A stretch of 64,000 nt of DNA from Chinchilla lanigera (taxonomy: Eukaryota > Chordata > Mammalia > Rodentia > Chinchillidae), in contig NW_004955484.1 of the NCBI RefSeq assembly GCF_000276665.1, forward strand, positions 4,332,021 through 4,396,020, given 5' to 3'. This document shows, piece after piece, positions 61,401 through 64,000 of the stretch. Positions within the stretch are counted from its first letter, which is position 1. Each line of letters begins with the position of its first letter. The translations under genes and the position numbers were made by a program. Under the pieces are notes generated by a model, which had not been told where the DNA came from, ran no database searches, and saw nothing but the letters and a program-made list of their open reading frames with translations.

Positions 61401-61521
61401 CAGGTACCACAGAGAACAACCAGGCGCTCAGCCCACTTATGCAGCTGGGTCTTTCCCTTACGTACATTATAGACACCAGACAGTAGGATTCGATCCAGAT
61501 GATCCATCTGGCATGGTTTCT
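25578..61521 (-). CDS. PHLPP2: PHLPP2, PH-domain and LRR protein phosphatase 2 (spliced, 5' part outside window)
   Basis: Sixteen minus-strand exons join in one frame, all with GT-AG introns, to give 1184 residues. Order: PH domain (about residues 11-106), leucine-rich repeats (about 107-640), PP2C-type phosphatase domain (about 646-895), Ser-rich tail and PDZ ligand DTAL at the end. The mammalian protein is about 1323 residues, so roughly 140 N-terminal residues lie on exons beyond 64000. PHLPP2 removes the hydrophobic-motif phosphate from Akt and also acts on PKC and S6K, dampening growth signalling in cytosol and at membranes. PHLPP2 rather than PHLPP1 is indicated by the DTAL end and by convergent MARVELD3. 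No frameshift or lost domain was seen. Confidence 0.97.
27490..27625 (+). repeat. MIR fragment
   Basis: TTTTCTTCATCTATAAAATGG, GGTTATTGGTAAGATTAAGTA and TATAATGCTCGGTAAATGATG are the diverged 3' half of MIR. Confidence 0.55.
27900..28460 (+). repeat. L1 ORF2 3' fragment
   Basis: Words such as AATAGACCCACACAAATAAAATC, TCATCCTTGACAAAGGAAC, TCTAACAAATGGTTCCAGC and AAATGGGCAAAAGATCTGAACAG belong to the C-terminal part of mammalian L1 ORF2. It is interrupted by stops and small gaps, so non-functional. Confidence 0.85.
28812..28940 (-). repeat. B1-like SINE
   Basis: TTTTTGAGACAGGGTCTTGCTATG...CAGCCTCCTGAGTACTGGGATTAGAGGCGTGTGCCACCACACCCAGCA. Confidence 0.9.
29162..29393 (-). CDS. PHLPP2: PHLPP2 window exon 15: phosphatase core
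   Basis: Acceptor CTAAACAG (29394-29395) and donor GTACAT after 29162. Encodes 77 residues beginning [18 protein letters not shown] and including [22 protein letters not shown], the central beta-sheet and conserved Gly-rich turn of the PP2C fold. It ends KAIITE in phase 0. Confidence 0.97.
29818..29965 (-). repeat. B1-like SINE
   Basis: CTTTTGAGACAGGGTTTTACTATGTAG...duplicated CTTGAACTC segment...CTGGGATTACAGGCGTGTGCCACCACG. Confidence 0.92.
30284..30336 (+). repeat. 5'-truncated ID SINE with long target duplication
   Basis: CTGCCTAACAAGCACAAGGTCCTGAGTTTG...GGTC and an A-rich tail. The 17-bp word TCCAAACCCATTATTTT stands directly before and after, so the copy inserted truncated. Confidence 0.88.
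31007..31201 (-). CDS. PHLPP2: PHLPP2 window exon 14: start of phosphatase active site
   Basis: Acceptor TTCCCTAG (31202-31203) and donor GTAAGC. Encodes [32 protein letters not shown]... through TFLVSH. The segment [12 protein letters not shown] carries the Asp/Gly metal-binding motif of the PP2C family (canonical DGH/DG), here in the PHLPP form DGD. Confidence 0.97.
31202..31953 (-). other. PHLPP2: PHLPP2 intron with LTR-like insert
   Basis: Between phosphatase exons; the central part is occupied by a reverse LTR-like sequence. Confidence 0.55.
31470..31870 (-). repeat. LTR-like sequence, reverse
   Basis: GTGGTTGAAGCTGGGTTTATTACCCCTTGCAGCAAGG gives, on the minus strand, AATAAA (31530-31535) followed by an R-U5-like tail, with further LTR-like text (AAGGATCTTATCTGATG, CAACATGGCCTTGCTACG). 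Edges and family are unresolved. Confidence 0.5.
31954..32064 (-). CDS. PHLPP2: PHLPP2 window exon 13: LRR-to-phosphatase linker
   Basis: Acceptor CTCCCACAG and donor GTGAGT. Encodes 36 full residues, [13 protein letters not shown]...[15 protein letters not shown], joining the last LRR to the catalytic domain. Both boundary codons are split and are restored by the neighbouring exons. Confidence 0.95.
32065..32745 (-). other. PHLPP2: PHLPP2 intron
   Basis: Holds a reverse ID SINE (32105-32185); 32190-32745 shows nothing recognised. Confidence 0.6.
32105..32185 (-). repeat. ID SINE
   Basis: TGGTTACTGGGAATTGAACTCAGGACCTTGTGCTTGCC...CTGCTGAGCTATAACCCAGCC: reverse ID lacking a clear tail. Confidence 0.85.
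32746..32876 (-). CDS. PHLPP2: PHLPP2 window exon 12: last leucine-rich repeats
   Basis: Acceptor CTTCTCAG and donor GTGGGG. Encodes 43 residues starting [19 protein letters not shown] and including [22 protein letters not shown], two repeat units with the LxxLxLxxN signature. Confidence 0.96.
33166..33328 (-). CDS. PHLPP2: PHLPP2 window exon 11: leucine-rich repeats
   Basis: Acceptor TTTCTTTTTCAG and donor GTACTT. Encodes 54 residues: [18 protein letters not shown], then [21 protein letters not shown], ending [10 protein letters not shown] in phase 0. Two canonical LRRs with LNLSGNKL and LVAHSNNI cores. Confidence 0.97.
33870..33922 (-). repeat. Strongly 5'-truncated ID SINE with long T run
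   Basis: A run of about 30 T then GGTTTTTCTCCGGTACCAG, the reverse of the ID 3' terminus (GTACCGGAGAAAAACC as at 15585). CTATTCAGTTCT occurs on both sides (33855 and 33925), a target-site duplication. Confidence 0.82.
34160..34290 (+). repeat. B1-like SINE
   Basis: AGCCAAGCACTGTGGTGCATGCC...GCTGAAGCAGGAAGATC...AGTAAGAACTGTCTC and A tail. Confidence 0.82.
34575..34725 (-). repeat. B1-like SINE
   Basis: TGTTTTTGTGACAGGGTCTCGCTACGTAGTTCAGG, duplicated segment with two TACGTAG words, and ACCACCATGCCTAGCC. Confidence 0.88.
34785..34900 (+). repeat. B1-like SINE
   Basis: GGTAGTGGCATATGTCTGTAATCCCAGCACTTGGGAGC...GTGAGACCCTGTCGC and an A/T-rich tail. Confidence 0.85.
35558..35758 (-). CDS. PHLPP2: PHLPP2 window exon 10: leucine-rich repeats
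   Basis: Acceptor TGTCTGTCAG and donor GTGAAT. Encodes 66 full residues: [45 protein letters not shown]. Three repeat units. Both edges split codons (Asn in, Ser out) that match the neighbours. Confidence 0.97.
36120..36330 (-). repeat. Old L1 3' fragment, antisense
   Basis: TATTATAAACACTGTAATGAG, TTCTTTAGGGTACATTCCTA and TGGGATCAAAGGATAT are the reverse-strand wording of ancient L1 3' ends. Low similarity; edges uncertain. Confidence 0.45.
36447..36523 (-). repeat. ID SINE with target duplication
   Basis: T24 run, GGTACTGGGAATTGAGCTCAGG...CACTGAGCTATATCCCCAGCC with an internal gap. TGGCAATCTAATAGGT before and TGGCAATCTAACAGGT after differ by one base. Confidence 0.92.
36890..37032 (-). repeat. 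B1-like SINE
   Basis: T run, GATCTTTTTGAGACAGGGTC, duplicated TGGCCTTGAGCTC / TGGCCTCGAACTT, CAGCCTCCCAAGTGCTGGGATTACAG. Confidence 0.92.
37318..37430 (+). repeat. Old ID-type SINE
   Basis: GAGCAGGTGGGTAGCTCAGAGG...GCCTAGCATGTGCAAGACCCTGAG...A-rich tail. Confidence 0.75.
38029..38184 (-). CDS. PHLPP2: PHLPP2 window exon 9: leucine-rich repeats
   Basis: Acceptor CCCCTCAG and donor GTGAGT. Encodes 51 full residues: [41 protein letters not shown]. Two LRR units. Confidence 0.97.
38555..38720 (+). repeat. MIR fragment
   Basis: CTATTTATTGAGTGCTTAGATTGTG, AAGGACCTCACAGTGAATAG and GTCTGACTCCAAAGGTTGTGC are the 3' half of MIR. Confidence 0.65.
38936..39125 (+). repeat. MIR fragment
   Basis: GTGATTAAGAGTAAAAGCTCTG, CATTACTTGCTGGTTAAGTACC and TTTCTGAGATAAAGACAACAGC follow the 5' part of MIR. 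Confidence 0.65.
39168..39366 (+). repeat. B1-ID dimeric SINE ending in a CA microsatellite
   Basis: B1 half (GGCTTGATGGTGCATACC...CAAGAACTTATCTC), AATAAAAAATAAAAAA linker, ID half (GCTGAGGATGTAGCTCAG...TTCAATCCCCAGTATCA), then about 14 CA units (39339-39366) in place of the A tail. Confidence 0.85.
39377..39538 (+). repeat. B1-like SINE
   Basis: GTCAGGCATAGTGGCACACGCC, duplicated AGTTCAAGACCAGCCTG segment, CCTGGCTC and an A16 tail. A stretch resembling CAAAACTATTATT before and CCTATTATTA after may be the target duplication. Confidence 0.9.
39803..39898 (-). CDS. PHLPP2: PHLPP2 window exon 8: leucine-rich repeat
   Basis: Acceptor TTTTCTGTAG and donor GTATGT. Encodes 31 full residues: [31 protein letters not shown], one and a half LRR units. 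Confidence 0.96.
40140..40460 (+). repeat. LTR-like segment
   Basis: CTTGAAGGGGACATTGGGAACC, CTCTCTTTGCTTCCCAGCTGC, CCATGGACTGAAACCTCTGAAACC and TCTTCCTTTAAGGTGTTTATCTCAGG match an interspersed element common in mammals whose end resembles an LTR poly(A) region. Family not named with confidence. Confidence 0.5.
40520..40660 (+). repeat. L1 3' end (lineage type)
   Basis: AATGTGATCATTATGTATAT, ACAATGTACCAATAAAA and an A-rich end, the forward counterpart of the text at 59095-59160. Confidence 0.55.
40806..40880 (+). repeat. ID SINE
   Basis: GGGACATAGCTCAGTGGCACAGCACCTGCCTGGCAAGC...CATTCCTGGTACC and A tail. AGTAGGAA precedes the element; the flanks are not clearly duplicated. Confidence 0.88.
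41545..41622 (-). repeat. ID SINE with perfect target duplication
   Basis: TTTTTTGGTACTAGGAATCGAACTCAGAGCC...CACTGAGCTACATCCTGGGCCC. The 15-bp word ACTCACAGCATTTAT occurs at 41510-41524 and 41624-41638. Confidence 0.92.
41890..42065 (+). repeat. B1-ID dimeric SINE
   Basis: B1 half (TGTAGTGGTGCCATCTGC...AGACTCTGTCTCC), AAATGAAAA linker, ID half (GCTGGGGATATAGCTCAG...GGGTTCAAGCCCC), CA-rich end. Confidence 0.85.
42433..42493 (-). CDS. PHLPP2: PHLPP2 window exon 7: short LRR exon
   Basis: Only 61 bases: acceptor TTTTCTCCAG, donor GTGAGT. It encodes 19 full residues, [19 protein letters not shown], and completes split Arg codons on both sides, so skipping it would shift the frame. Confidence 0.95.
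42890..43330 (-). repeat. Old L1 3' fragment, antisense
   Basis: TTGTCTGGCTTCATTCACTCC, GTTTATCCAGTTTAGAGGTG, GGTGACTATGAACAGTGTTTC and TGATTGCACTAATTACACTTCC follow an ancient L1 3' region in reverse. Confidence 0.65.
43422..43605 (+). repeat. B1-ID dimeric SINE
   Basis: B1 half with a gap (GTTGGGTGTGGTGGCACACTC...CAAGGCCCTGTTTC), AAAA/T linker, ID half (GATTGGGATGTAGCTCAGGG...AAGCCCAGTGAC), A17 tail. Confidence 0.82.
43834..43940 (+). repeat. Young ID SINE
   Basis: GGGGCTGGGGATTTAGCTCA...GCAAGCGCAAGGTCGTGAG...CCCGGTACCAGAGAAAAACC and A tail, nearly identical in its core to the copy at 15515. TATTCATCCTGTG before and TACTCATCTTGTG after resemble a target duplication. Confidence 0.95.
44100..44640 (-). 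repeat. Old L1 3' fragment, antisense, with (CA)n
   Basis: TCATTTTCACTGCTGTGCAATATTCCACTG and CACAACTGATTTATTTATTTTCC read as a reversed L1 3' end. About 15 CA units lie at 44291-44320. Confidence 0.55.
44291..44320. repeat. (CA)n microsatellite
   Basis: Uninterrupted CA dinucleotide run of about 15 units; likely length-variable. Confidence 0.9.
44722..44800 (-). repeat. Old ID-type SINE
   Basis: TTTTTTTAAAATGGTACTAGGTACTGAACC...CACTGAGCTACACTGCCAACCC. Confidence 0.65.
45235..45377 (+). repeat. B1-like SINE
   Basis: AGCCAGTTATGGTGGTACACACC, duplicated CAGGCCAGCC-TACATGG segment, CCTGCCTC and A tail. Confidence 0.9.
45386..45540 (+). repeat. B1-like SINE
   Basis: GATGCTGGGAGTGGTGGCGCC, duplicated CTGGGCTACATAG segment and CCTTGTCTC, directly after another B1. 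Flanking AAGTGTAGAGA and CAATGTAAAGA are weak candidate duplications. Confidence 0.9.
45913..46115 (-). CDS. PHLPP2: PHLPP2 window exon 6: leucine-rich repeats
   Basis: Acceptor AATATTAAG (no strong pyrimidine tract) and donor GTGAGT. Encodes 67 full residues: [57 protein letters not shown]. Three to four LRR units. Confidence 0.96.
46250..46417 (+). repeat. B1-like SINE with long A tail
   Basis: GGGCTGGGCATGGTGGCGCATGCC, duplicated AGCCT segment, CCTGTCTC and about 28 A, one of the longest tails here and so probably recent. Confidence 0.92.
46530..46748 (+). repeat. B1-ID dimeric SINE
   Basis: B1 half (CTGGGGGTGGTGACACATG...CACTCTGTCTC), A20 linker, ID half (AGCTAGGGATGTGACTTAGTG...GCCCTGGGTTTGATTTC). 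Confidence 0.88.
47200..47430 (+). repeat. L1 fragment
   Basis: AGATGCTCATCCTTAATTAC, ATGTCAATTCAAACAATAAAA and GACAGGGATGTGAGGAAACAAATTC follow the ORF2/3' region of old L1 in forward orientation. Confidence 0.65.
47560..47645 (-). repeat. Old ID-type SINE
   Basis: CTTGCCATACTAGGGAATCAACCCAGGGCC...CACTGAGCTACATCCCAGCCC. Confidence 0.75.
47737..47967 (-). CDS. PHLPP2: PHLPP2 window exon 5: leucine-rich repeats
   Basis: Acceptor TCTCCCTTCAG and donor GTGAGG. Encodes 76 full residues: [54 protein letters not shown]. Three to four LRR units. Confidence 0.97.
48352..48498 (-). CDS. PHLPP2: PHLPP2 window exon 4: leucine-rich repeats
   Basis: Acceptor TTGCTCTTTAG and donor GTAAGT. Encodes 48 full residues: [34 protein letters not shown], ending QIGNLL. 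Two textbook LRR units ([16 protein letters not shown]). Confidence 0.97.
49605..49806 (-). repeat. B1-ID dimeric SINE, reverse
   Basis: ID half (GGCAATAACTGAAATTAAACCCAGGGCC...CTACATCCCTATCC), T-rich linker, B1 half (GAAACAGGGTCTCACCACG...CACCACCATGCTTGGCT). Confidence 0.82.
49845..50004 (-). repeat. B1-like SINE
   Basis: GTTTTTTGAGACAGGGACTCAGTATGTAG, duplicated segment, AGTGCTGGAATTACAGG...CACACCCAGCC. Confidence 0.88.
50128..50298 (-). repeat. B1-ID dimeric SINE, reverse, diverged
   Basis: GTGCCTCACACCTGCCACTGAGCTACTATCCTAGGCC, T-rich linker, GTTTGAGATATAATCTCACTAG...GTAGCTGGGATAACAAATGTGTGC. Confidence 0.7.
50303..50425 (-). repeat. Diverged B1-like SINE
   Basis: GGGGTTGGGGTCTGGCGGTG...CACACCTCAGCCTCCTAAGTAGC...CAAGTGTGCACCACCATGACC. 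Confidence 0.65.
51023..51421 (+). repeat. MaLR-type LTR
   Basis: Begins TGCTATGGTTTGGATGTGG and closes near GCAATGGAAAATGGATAATACA, with TCTCACATGGGCTCCCACCATG inside: the layout of mammalian MaLR solo LTRs, about 400 bp. Confidence 0.75.
51529..51683 (-). CDS. PHLPP2: PHLPP2 window exon 3: first leucine-rich repeats
   Basis: Phase-0 acceptor TTATTTAG and donor GTATGT. Encodes 51 full residues: [41 protein letters not shown], ending DTLY. It follows the PH domain and opens the LRR array. Confidence 0.97.
51805..51887 (-). repeat. Old ID-type SINE
   Basis: GTGGTAGTACTGGGGGTTGAATCCATGGCC...CACAGAGCTGCATCCTAGCCCC. Confidence 0.75.
52013..52163 (+). repeat. B1-like SINE
   Basis: AGCTGGGAGTGGTGGCACATGCC, duplicated CTCAAGGCCAGCCTGGACTAC / TTCAAGGACAGCCTGCACTAC segment, CCCTGTCTT and A tail. 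Confidence 0.93.
53161..53378. mobile_element. Palindromic MITE-like element with internal tandem repeats
   Basis: The left end AAGTCCCCGACTTACGAACA and the right end ...AAGTTGGGGACTT are imperfect inverted repeats, so the element looks like a non-autonomous DNA transposon. Between them, 53204-53310 holds about four imperfect 26-28 bp units around GTACTGTATAAGATTCCCAGCT. Family not recognised with confidence; it ends about 65 bases from PHLPP2 window exon 2. Confidence 0.6.
53444..53569 (-). CDS. PHLPP2: PHLPP2 window exon 2: second half of PH domain
   Basis: Acceptor CTCATTCAG and donor GTGATA; both edges phase 0, 42 codons. Encodes [19 protein letters not shown]...[19 protein letters not shown]. 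The Trp in YQRWQRQ near the end is the invariant Trp of the C-terminal PH helix. Confidence 0.97.
53610..54430 (+). repeat. L1 ORF2/3' region split by a B1 insertion
   Basis: Forward L1 text: CATTTCTCCAAAGAAGATGTAC, GGTATCACTTCACATCTAG, then after the B1 GGATGTGGAGAAGCTAAAAC, CAATTCCACTCCCACGTTTAC and TAATGGCCAAAACGTGGAAGC. Gaps and stops make it inactive. Confidence 0.85.
53847..53968 (+). repeat. B1-like SINE inside L1
   Basis: AGCCAGGTGTAGTGGTGCATGCC...CTGGGCAGGAAGATCACC...GAGAACCTGTTTCC and A18 tail, interrupting the L1 between its GTGCATAGTAAGTCCTGGC and TTCTTGGAAGGATGTGG words. Confidence 0.88.
54478..54676 (+). repeat. B1-ID dimeric SINE followed by (TCAA)n
   Basis: B1 half (AGGGTGTGGGGGCACATACC...CTCTGTCTC), AAATAAAAAATAAAAA linker, ID half (GCTGGGGATGTAGCTCACTG...GGGTTCAACCTC), then about six ATCA/TCAA units. 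Confidence 0.85.
55892..56048 (-). repeat. B1-like SINE
   Basis: T20 run, GAGACAGGGTTTCACTATGCAG, duplicated segment, CCCAGTGCTGGCATTACAGG...CACACCCAGCT. Confidence 0.93.
56140..57500 (-). repeat. Long antisense L1 3' region
   Basis: GTATTCTATTGTATGGATATAC, GCCATTGTAGTGGTATGTAG, TCTCTAATGACTAATGATATTG and TACTTAGTTACAAAGGTTC are the reverse of an ancient L1 3' end; the later part fades beyond 56800. Confidence 0.75.
57565..57682 (-). repeat. B1-like SINE
   Basis: TTTTGGAGACAGGATCTCATTATGTAG...GTGCTGGGACTACAGGCATG...CACACCCAGCT. Confidence 0.88.
57938..58055 (-). repeat. Diverged B1-like SINE
   Basis: TTTGGAGACAGTCTTGCCACACTGTCCAGG...TAGCCTCCCAAGCAGCTGGGAC...CACTGCATCTGGC. Confidence 0.78.
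58292..58476 (-). repeat. B1-ID dimeric SINE, reverse
   Basis: ID half (GTACTGAGGATTAACTCAGGGCC...CACTGAGTTATACCCCCAAGCC), T-rich linker, B1 half (GAGACAAGGTCTTGCTAGG...GCATGCACCAC). Confidence 0.8.
58745..58994 (-). repeat. B1-ID dimeric SINE interrupted by a B1 piece
   Basis: ID half (CAGTACTGGGAACTGAACCC...ATACATCCCCAGG), a short B1 start (58818-58860), then the B1 half (GAGACAGCATCTCATTAGG...GTGTGCACCACAATACC). Confidence 0.7.
59095..59300 (-). repeat. L1 3' end, antisense (lineage type)
   Basis: TTTTTTATTAGTTCATATTTGC, GTACATAATGATTACATTC and CTCATCCCCTCCCC, related to 19975-20250 (same strand) and 40520-40660 (opposite strand). Confidence 0.6.
59450..59645 (-). repeat. B1-ID dimeric SINE, reverse
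   Basis: ID half (GCAGTACTAGGGATTGAATCC...GAGTTACATCCCCAGC), T-rich linker, diverged B1 half ending GACAGGAGCCACCATACCC. Confidence 0.78.
59665..59912 (-). repeat. Two B1-like SINE pieces
   Basis: A partial diverged copy at 59680-59760 (ATGGCCTCAAATTCACAGC...CACCACACCTGGC), then a fuller copy at 59779-59912 with T run, GAGACAGGGTCTTGATATGCAG and CACCACCATGCCCGGCC. Confidence 0.85.
60391..60472 (+). repeat. ID SINE
   Basis: GGGCCCAGGACATAGTTCAGCGG...CCTAGCAAGCGCAAGGTCCTGAG...GGTACC and A tail. AGAACT flanks both sides. Confidence 0.9.
61195..61285 (-). repeat. Old ID-type SINE
   Basis: CACTGCTAGAAACTGAATTCGGGGCC...CACTGAGCTATATTCCAAGCC, just downstream (gene sense) of a PHLPP2 exon donor. 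Confidence 0.72.
61331..61521 (-). CDS. PHLPP2: PHLPP2 window exon 1: start of PH domain
   Basis: Acceptor TTTCTTTCCAG and donor GTAAGT. Encodes 63 full residues after a split Glu: [19 protein letters not shown], then [21 protein letters not shown] and HILPLVGGK. This holds the first strands of the PH domain with the Lys/Arg-rich loop [10 protein letters not shown]. No earlier PHLPP2 exon is found between here and 64000. Confidence 0.97.
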
Positions 61522-61794
61522 CTGGAAAGAAAACAGTACTTCAGAATCCACCATTCAAGTAGTATAATACAGAAGGGGAAAAAGAAAGTATCATGTGCCA
61601 ACATTCAGTGCCTTATTTATAGATTTAAGCATCCAAGCAATATGGGTATTTTAAAATAAGACTTTAGTCCTAAAATACCCACAACTGAATTTATATAGTG
61701 CAAGTACTTGTGAATTTCAGGCTATAGAGCAAGGCTTCACCTTAGATGACACCGTTAACCCTTCTCAAAGTAGCTATCCCTTGTAGGTATGCCA

Positions 61795-62060
61795 AGAAAG
61801 TCAGCACAGCAGAGGGATCAAGATCATGCACTTTGGAGTCAGGTACATTTGAGTCTGAACCCTGGTTCTGCCGCTTACATTTCCTTGAACCACCTAATCT
61901 CACTGGGCATTATTTTCCTCATTTATATAGTGTGGGTTTTATCATCCTATCAGTTTATGTTTTAGTAACTCCCTACCTTCAAAGGGATTTTGTAAGAAAG
62001 TAACATAACATAAATCACTAAGCATTATTTATATACAAAATAAATATCAAATAAATGATA
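61795..62060 (+). repeat. MIR element, nearly full length
   Basis: CACAGCAGAGGGATCAAGATC, TTTGGAGTCAGGTACATTTGAG, CCTGGTTCTGCCGCTTAC, TTTTCCTCATTTATATAG and AAATCACTAAGCATTATTTAT follow MIR from 5' part to 3' end. Confidence 0.8.
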
Positions 62061-62177
62061 CCCACTACTGGTATGAGTCTGTTCTAGAAGGAAGAAAGTA
62101 AGAACTGTAGAAGTTCTCTAGTTCTGTACATAATCCTCCATCTCTGTTTCTCATGAGGTAAAGCTTAGGAATGGTAT

Positions 62178-62342
62178 TTCTTTTTTTTTTTTTTTTTGTC
62201 TTTTTGAGACAGGGTCTTACTATGTAGTTCAGGCTGGCCTTGAGCTCACTTTCTAGCCCAGGCTGGTCTTGAACTTGCAACGATCCGCCTGTCTCAGCCT
62301 CCCAAGTGCTGGGATTACAGGCGTGCGCCACCACGCCTGGCC
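62178..62342 (-). repeat. B1-like SINE
   Basis: T19 run, GTCTTTTTGAGACAGGGTC, duplicated segment, AGTGCTGGGATTACAGGCG...CACCACGCCTGGCC. GGAATGGTATTTC before and TGAATGGCATTTC after are a near-perfect target duplication. Confidence 0.93.
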
Positions 62343-62744
62343 ATGAATGGCATTTCAATCAACTATTTCTGACATGGTGGCAGAAGCTGCCACAGGCATA
62401 CATGAGCTTCTTGCTTTAGGTACCCTCCAACCTACCAGAAGTCTTCACACACCTGAGATACAAAGAACAGAACAATACAGCAAGACAGAAGAGATGTGTT
62501 CTTGGTAAAAGCAATACTAGAAACAGGTAAGTGTAATATACAGAAATGAGAGGAGCAGCAGTACCAATGCATAATCAGTAATATTCCTACACAACTGACC
62601 GTGTAACTTTGGGCATCACTTTGTCCACTTAACCACGTGTTTCTTCTATGTAATATGAGAAAATGGACTAGATTACCTCAAAGCTTTAAAACTTCATTAC
62701 TCAATAAAACTTTACATGCCAACACTAGCTTTATTAGGTGGTCA

Positions 62745-62815
62745 TTTCTCCTTTTCCTTTTCTCCCTCTTTCTTTCCTTTCCTTCCTTCCCTCCCTCCCT
62801 CCCTTCCTTTTTTTT
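62745..62815. repeat. (CTTC)n / CCT-rich simple repeat
   Basis: Pyrimidine-only run with CTTCCTTC and CCTCCCTC units ending in T8. Confidence 0.85.
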
Positions 62816-63660
62816 AAAAGACAGTAGTCCAGGATACCCACTTGTGTCCCCTTGTCTCTCACTCAGACAACAGCTTTCTTTCCCTCAATAAATATATTCT
62901 GCTCTTAACTTCCGTTGTTTCTAAAATTCATTCTTCAATTTTAGAGAACACGAACTCGTCCCAGATATCTTTCAGGTCGGGAGTTTCTTTCCCTGATATC
63001 ATATGGAGGTTTTCCATCAAGATCACTGGATGGAGGTAAGAGTTTGCTTTTGTTTCACAGACTCTGAATTGGGATTCATCTAAGTAACAAATTTTTATGC
63101 TTCGAATGTTATGTCTTTGCCCACTACTTACATGTCAAACTCAGAAATTTCCTAGAACTTATACTTTAAACAGGTACTGATCACCCTGAAAAGGCCAGGA
63201 AGAGTCACTAACCCAGTCCCCTACAGGAAAAGCCCCTGTTCTGTATTCACGTCCGCTTGCTACGTGACTCACTTCCCCATTTGATTCCGATTTAATCAAT
63301 TTTACCTGAGCAATTATGCTTGTAATCTTATTGGCTGACCACAGTTTTGTCCCACCTCATTCCCACCTTACAAGTTTCCATGTTTCCCACCTTGGATCCA
63401 CATCACCTTGTGGTTTTGCTGTATAAAAAATCCCTAGAAAAGGCAGGGGTCCTTGGCAATCCACTCAGGCCCCCTTCTGTCTCTCAGAAGCTTTCCTTTC
63501 CTCAATAAATATATTCTGCTCTTTAAAAAAAAAAAAAAGACAGTAGTCCAGGCTGGCCTGAAATTTGTTAAAACTGCCATGGGAGCATTGAATCACTATC
63601 CTTTTGGCTCAGCCTCCCAAATGCTGGGATTACAGTACTGTGTCATTACATCTGGCTCTC
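62808..63660 (-). repeat. B1-like SINE split by a retroposed insert
   Basis: The left piece (T8 then AAAAGACAGTAGTCCAGG, 62808-62833) continues after the insert at 63552 with CTGGCCTGAAATTTG...CAGCCTCCCAAATGCTGGGATTACAG. Removing the insert and one duplicated copy gives an ordinary reverse B1 start. Confidence 0.8.
62834..63534 (+). mobile_element. L1-retroposed copy of an endogenous retrovirus transcript
   Basis: Starts with an R-like segment containing CAATAAATATATTC (about 62886-62899) followed by U5-like sequence to about 62975. It ends with a U3-like segment with TATAAAA (63422-63428), a second copy of the R segment (CAATAAATATATTC about 63502) and a poly(A) run (63525-63538). This is the order of a viral RNA, not of a provirus. 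It is bounded by 18-bp direct repeats AAAAGACAGTAGTCCAGG (62816-62833, 63535-63552) at a TTTT/AAAA site. Most internal viral sequence is missing; no viral gene was recognised. Confidence 0.8.
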
Positions 63661-64000
63661 CTATGGTAAACTGACCCTTCTACCCATATTCTAAATTCTG
63701 CCTTCCTTGGGGAGTTTTGTTCTCTCGGGTCTACATTTCCTAAACTCTAATTCCTTATCTCCAACTACCTGTCAGACCATACCTGACTGTGCATTTACCA
63801 CTCCTTAAAATGAAATATGTCTAAATCAAGTCTTTATTATTCCTGCAAACCAGCTTCTTCTCACACGTCAAGCTCTATCCTCTCCCGAAATCACCCAGGC
63901 TCAAAATCATAATCACTTTCAACTTTTGAGTTCTCTCCCTCAACTCCCTTTCAATTAACCATCAACTTTTACTGATTATTCCTTCAAAAATCTCTTGTAG

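Larger units (their letters stand above)
61522..64000 (-). other. PHLPP2: PHLPP2 intron, 5' side
   Basis: No upstream exon of the gene is recognisable. Contents: a forward MIR (61795-62060), a reverse B1 (62178-62342), a C/T-rich simple repeat (62745-62815), the retroposed retroviral transcript (62834-63534) inside another reverse B1, and unassigned sequence from 63670. Confidence 0.6.

Noticed and set aside
61522..64000. Search for the next upstream PHLPP2 exon
   Set aside because: No minus-strand frame here resembles the region that precedes the PH domain, and no acceptor/donor pair brackets such a frame. Those exons must lie beyond the window.

Overview
The window is mammalian nuclear DNA. 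It has long introns with GT-AG boundaries, dense SINEs, old L1, MIR and DNA-transposon fragments, and endogenous retrovirus remnants. It carries two convergent protein genes whose order matches the MARVELD3/PHLPP2 pair known from mammalian genomes. The SINEs are B1-like (7SL-derived) units, ID-like (tRNA-Ala-derived) units, and fused B1-ID dimers. That set points to a rodent outside the mouse/rat family, of the squirrel, dormouse or beaver kind. The species assignment is an inference from repeats only.

Plus strand, about 1-19000: the 3' part of MARVELD3, a tight-junction MARVEL-domain protein. The first coding exon is upstream of the window; a CpG-rich stretch at 1-350 is the tail of its island or an alternative leader. 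A constant exon (2411-2544) can join either of two alternative terminal exons, 3a (11371-11981) or 3b (16853-17490). Each encodes a complete four-helix MARVEL domain and its own stop. Between the constant exon and 3a sits a decayed, internally deleted gammaretrovirus-like provirus in reverse orientation (about 8747-11330). Between 3a and 3b lie an LTR-like stretch, a Tigger-type DNA transposon carrying a clean ID insertion, and an L1 fragment.

19000-21950: intergenic space between the converging 3' ends, made of MIR, SINE, L1 and LTR fragments.

Minus strand, 21950 to beyond 64000: PHLPP2, a PH-domain/leucine-rich-repeat protein phosphatase that dephosphorylates Akt and related kinases. Sixteen exons were placed by splice sites and reading phase. 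They run from the start of the PH domain (61521) through the LRRs and the PP2C-type phosphatase domain to the C-terminal PDZ ligand DTAL and stop at 25578. Joined in frame they give 1184 residues, the length expected if about 140 N-terminal residues are encoded beyond the right edge. The 3' UTR probably ends near a cluster of three overlapping AATAAA signals at 21947-21961.

The most unusual item is at 62834-63534 in a PHLPP2 intron: a retroviral transcript copied back into DNA by the L1 machinery. It starts with R-U5, ends with U3-R and a poly(A) tail, and is bounded by 18-bp direct repeats at a TT/AAAA site, splitting an older SINE. No prokaryotic-type systems, CRISPR arrays or non-repeat RNA genes were seen.
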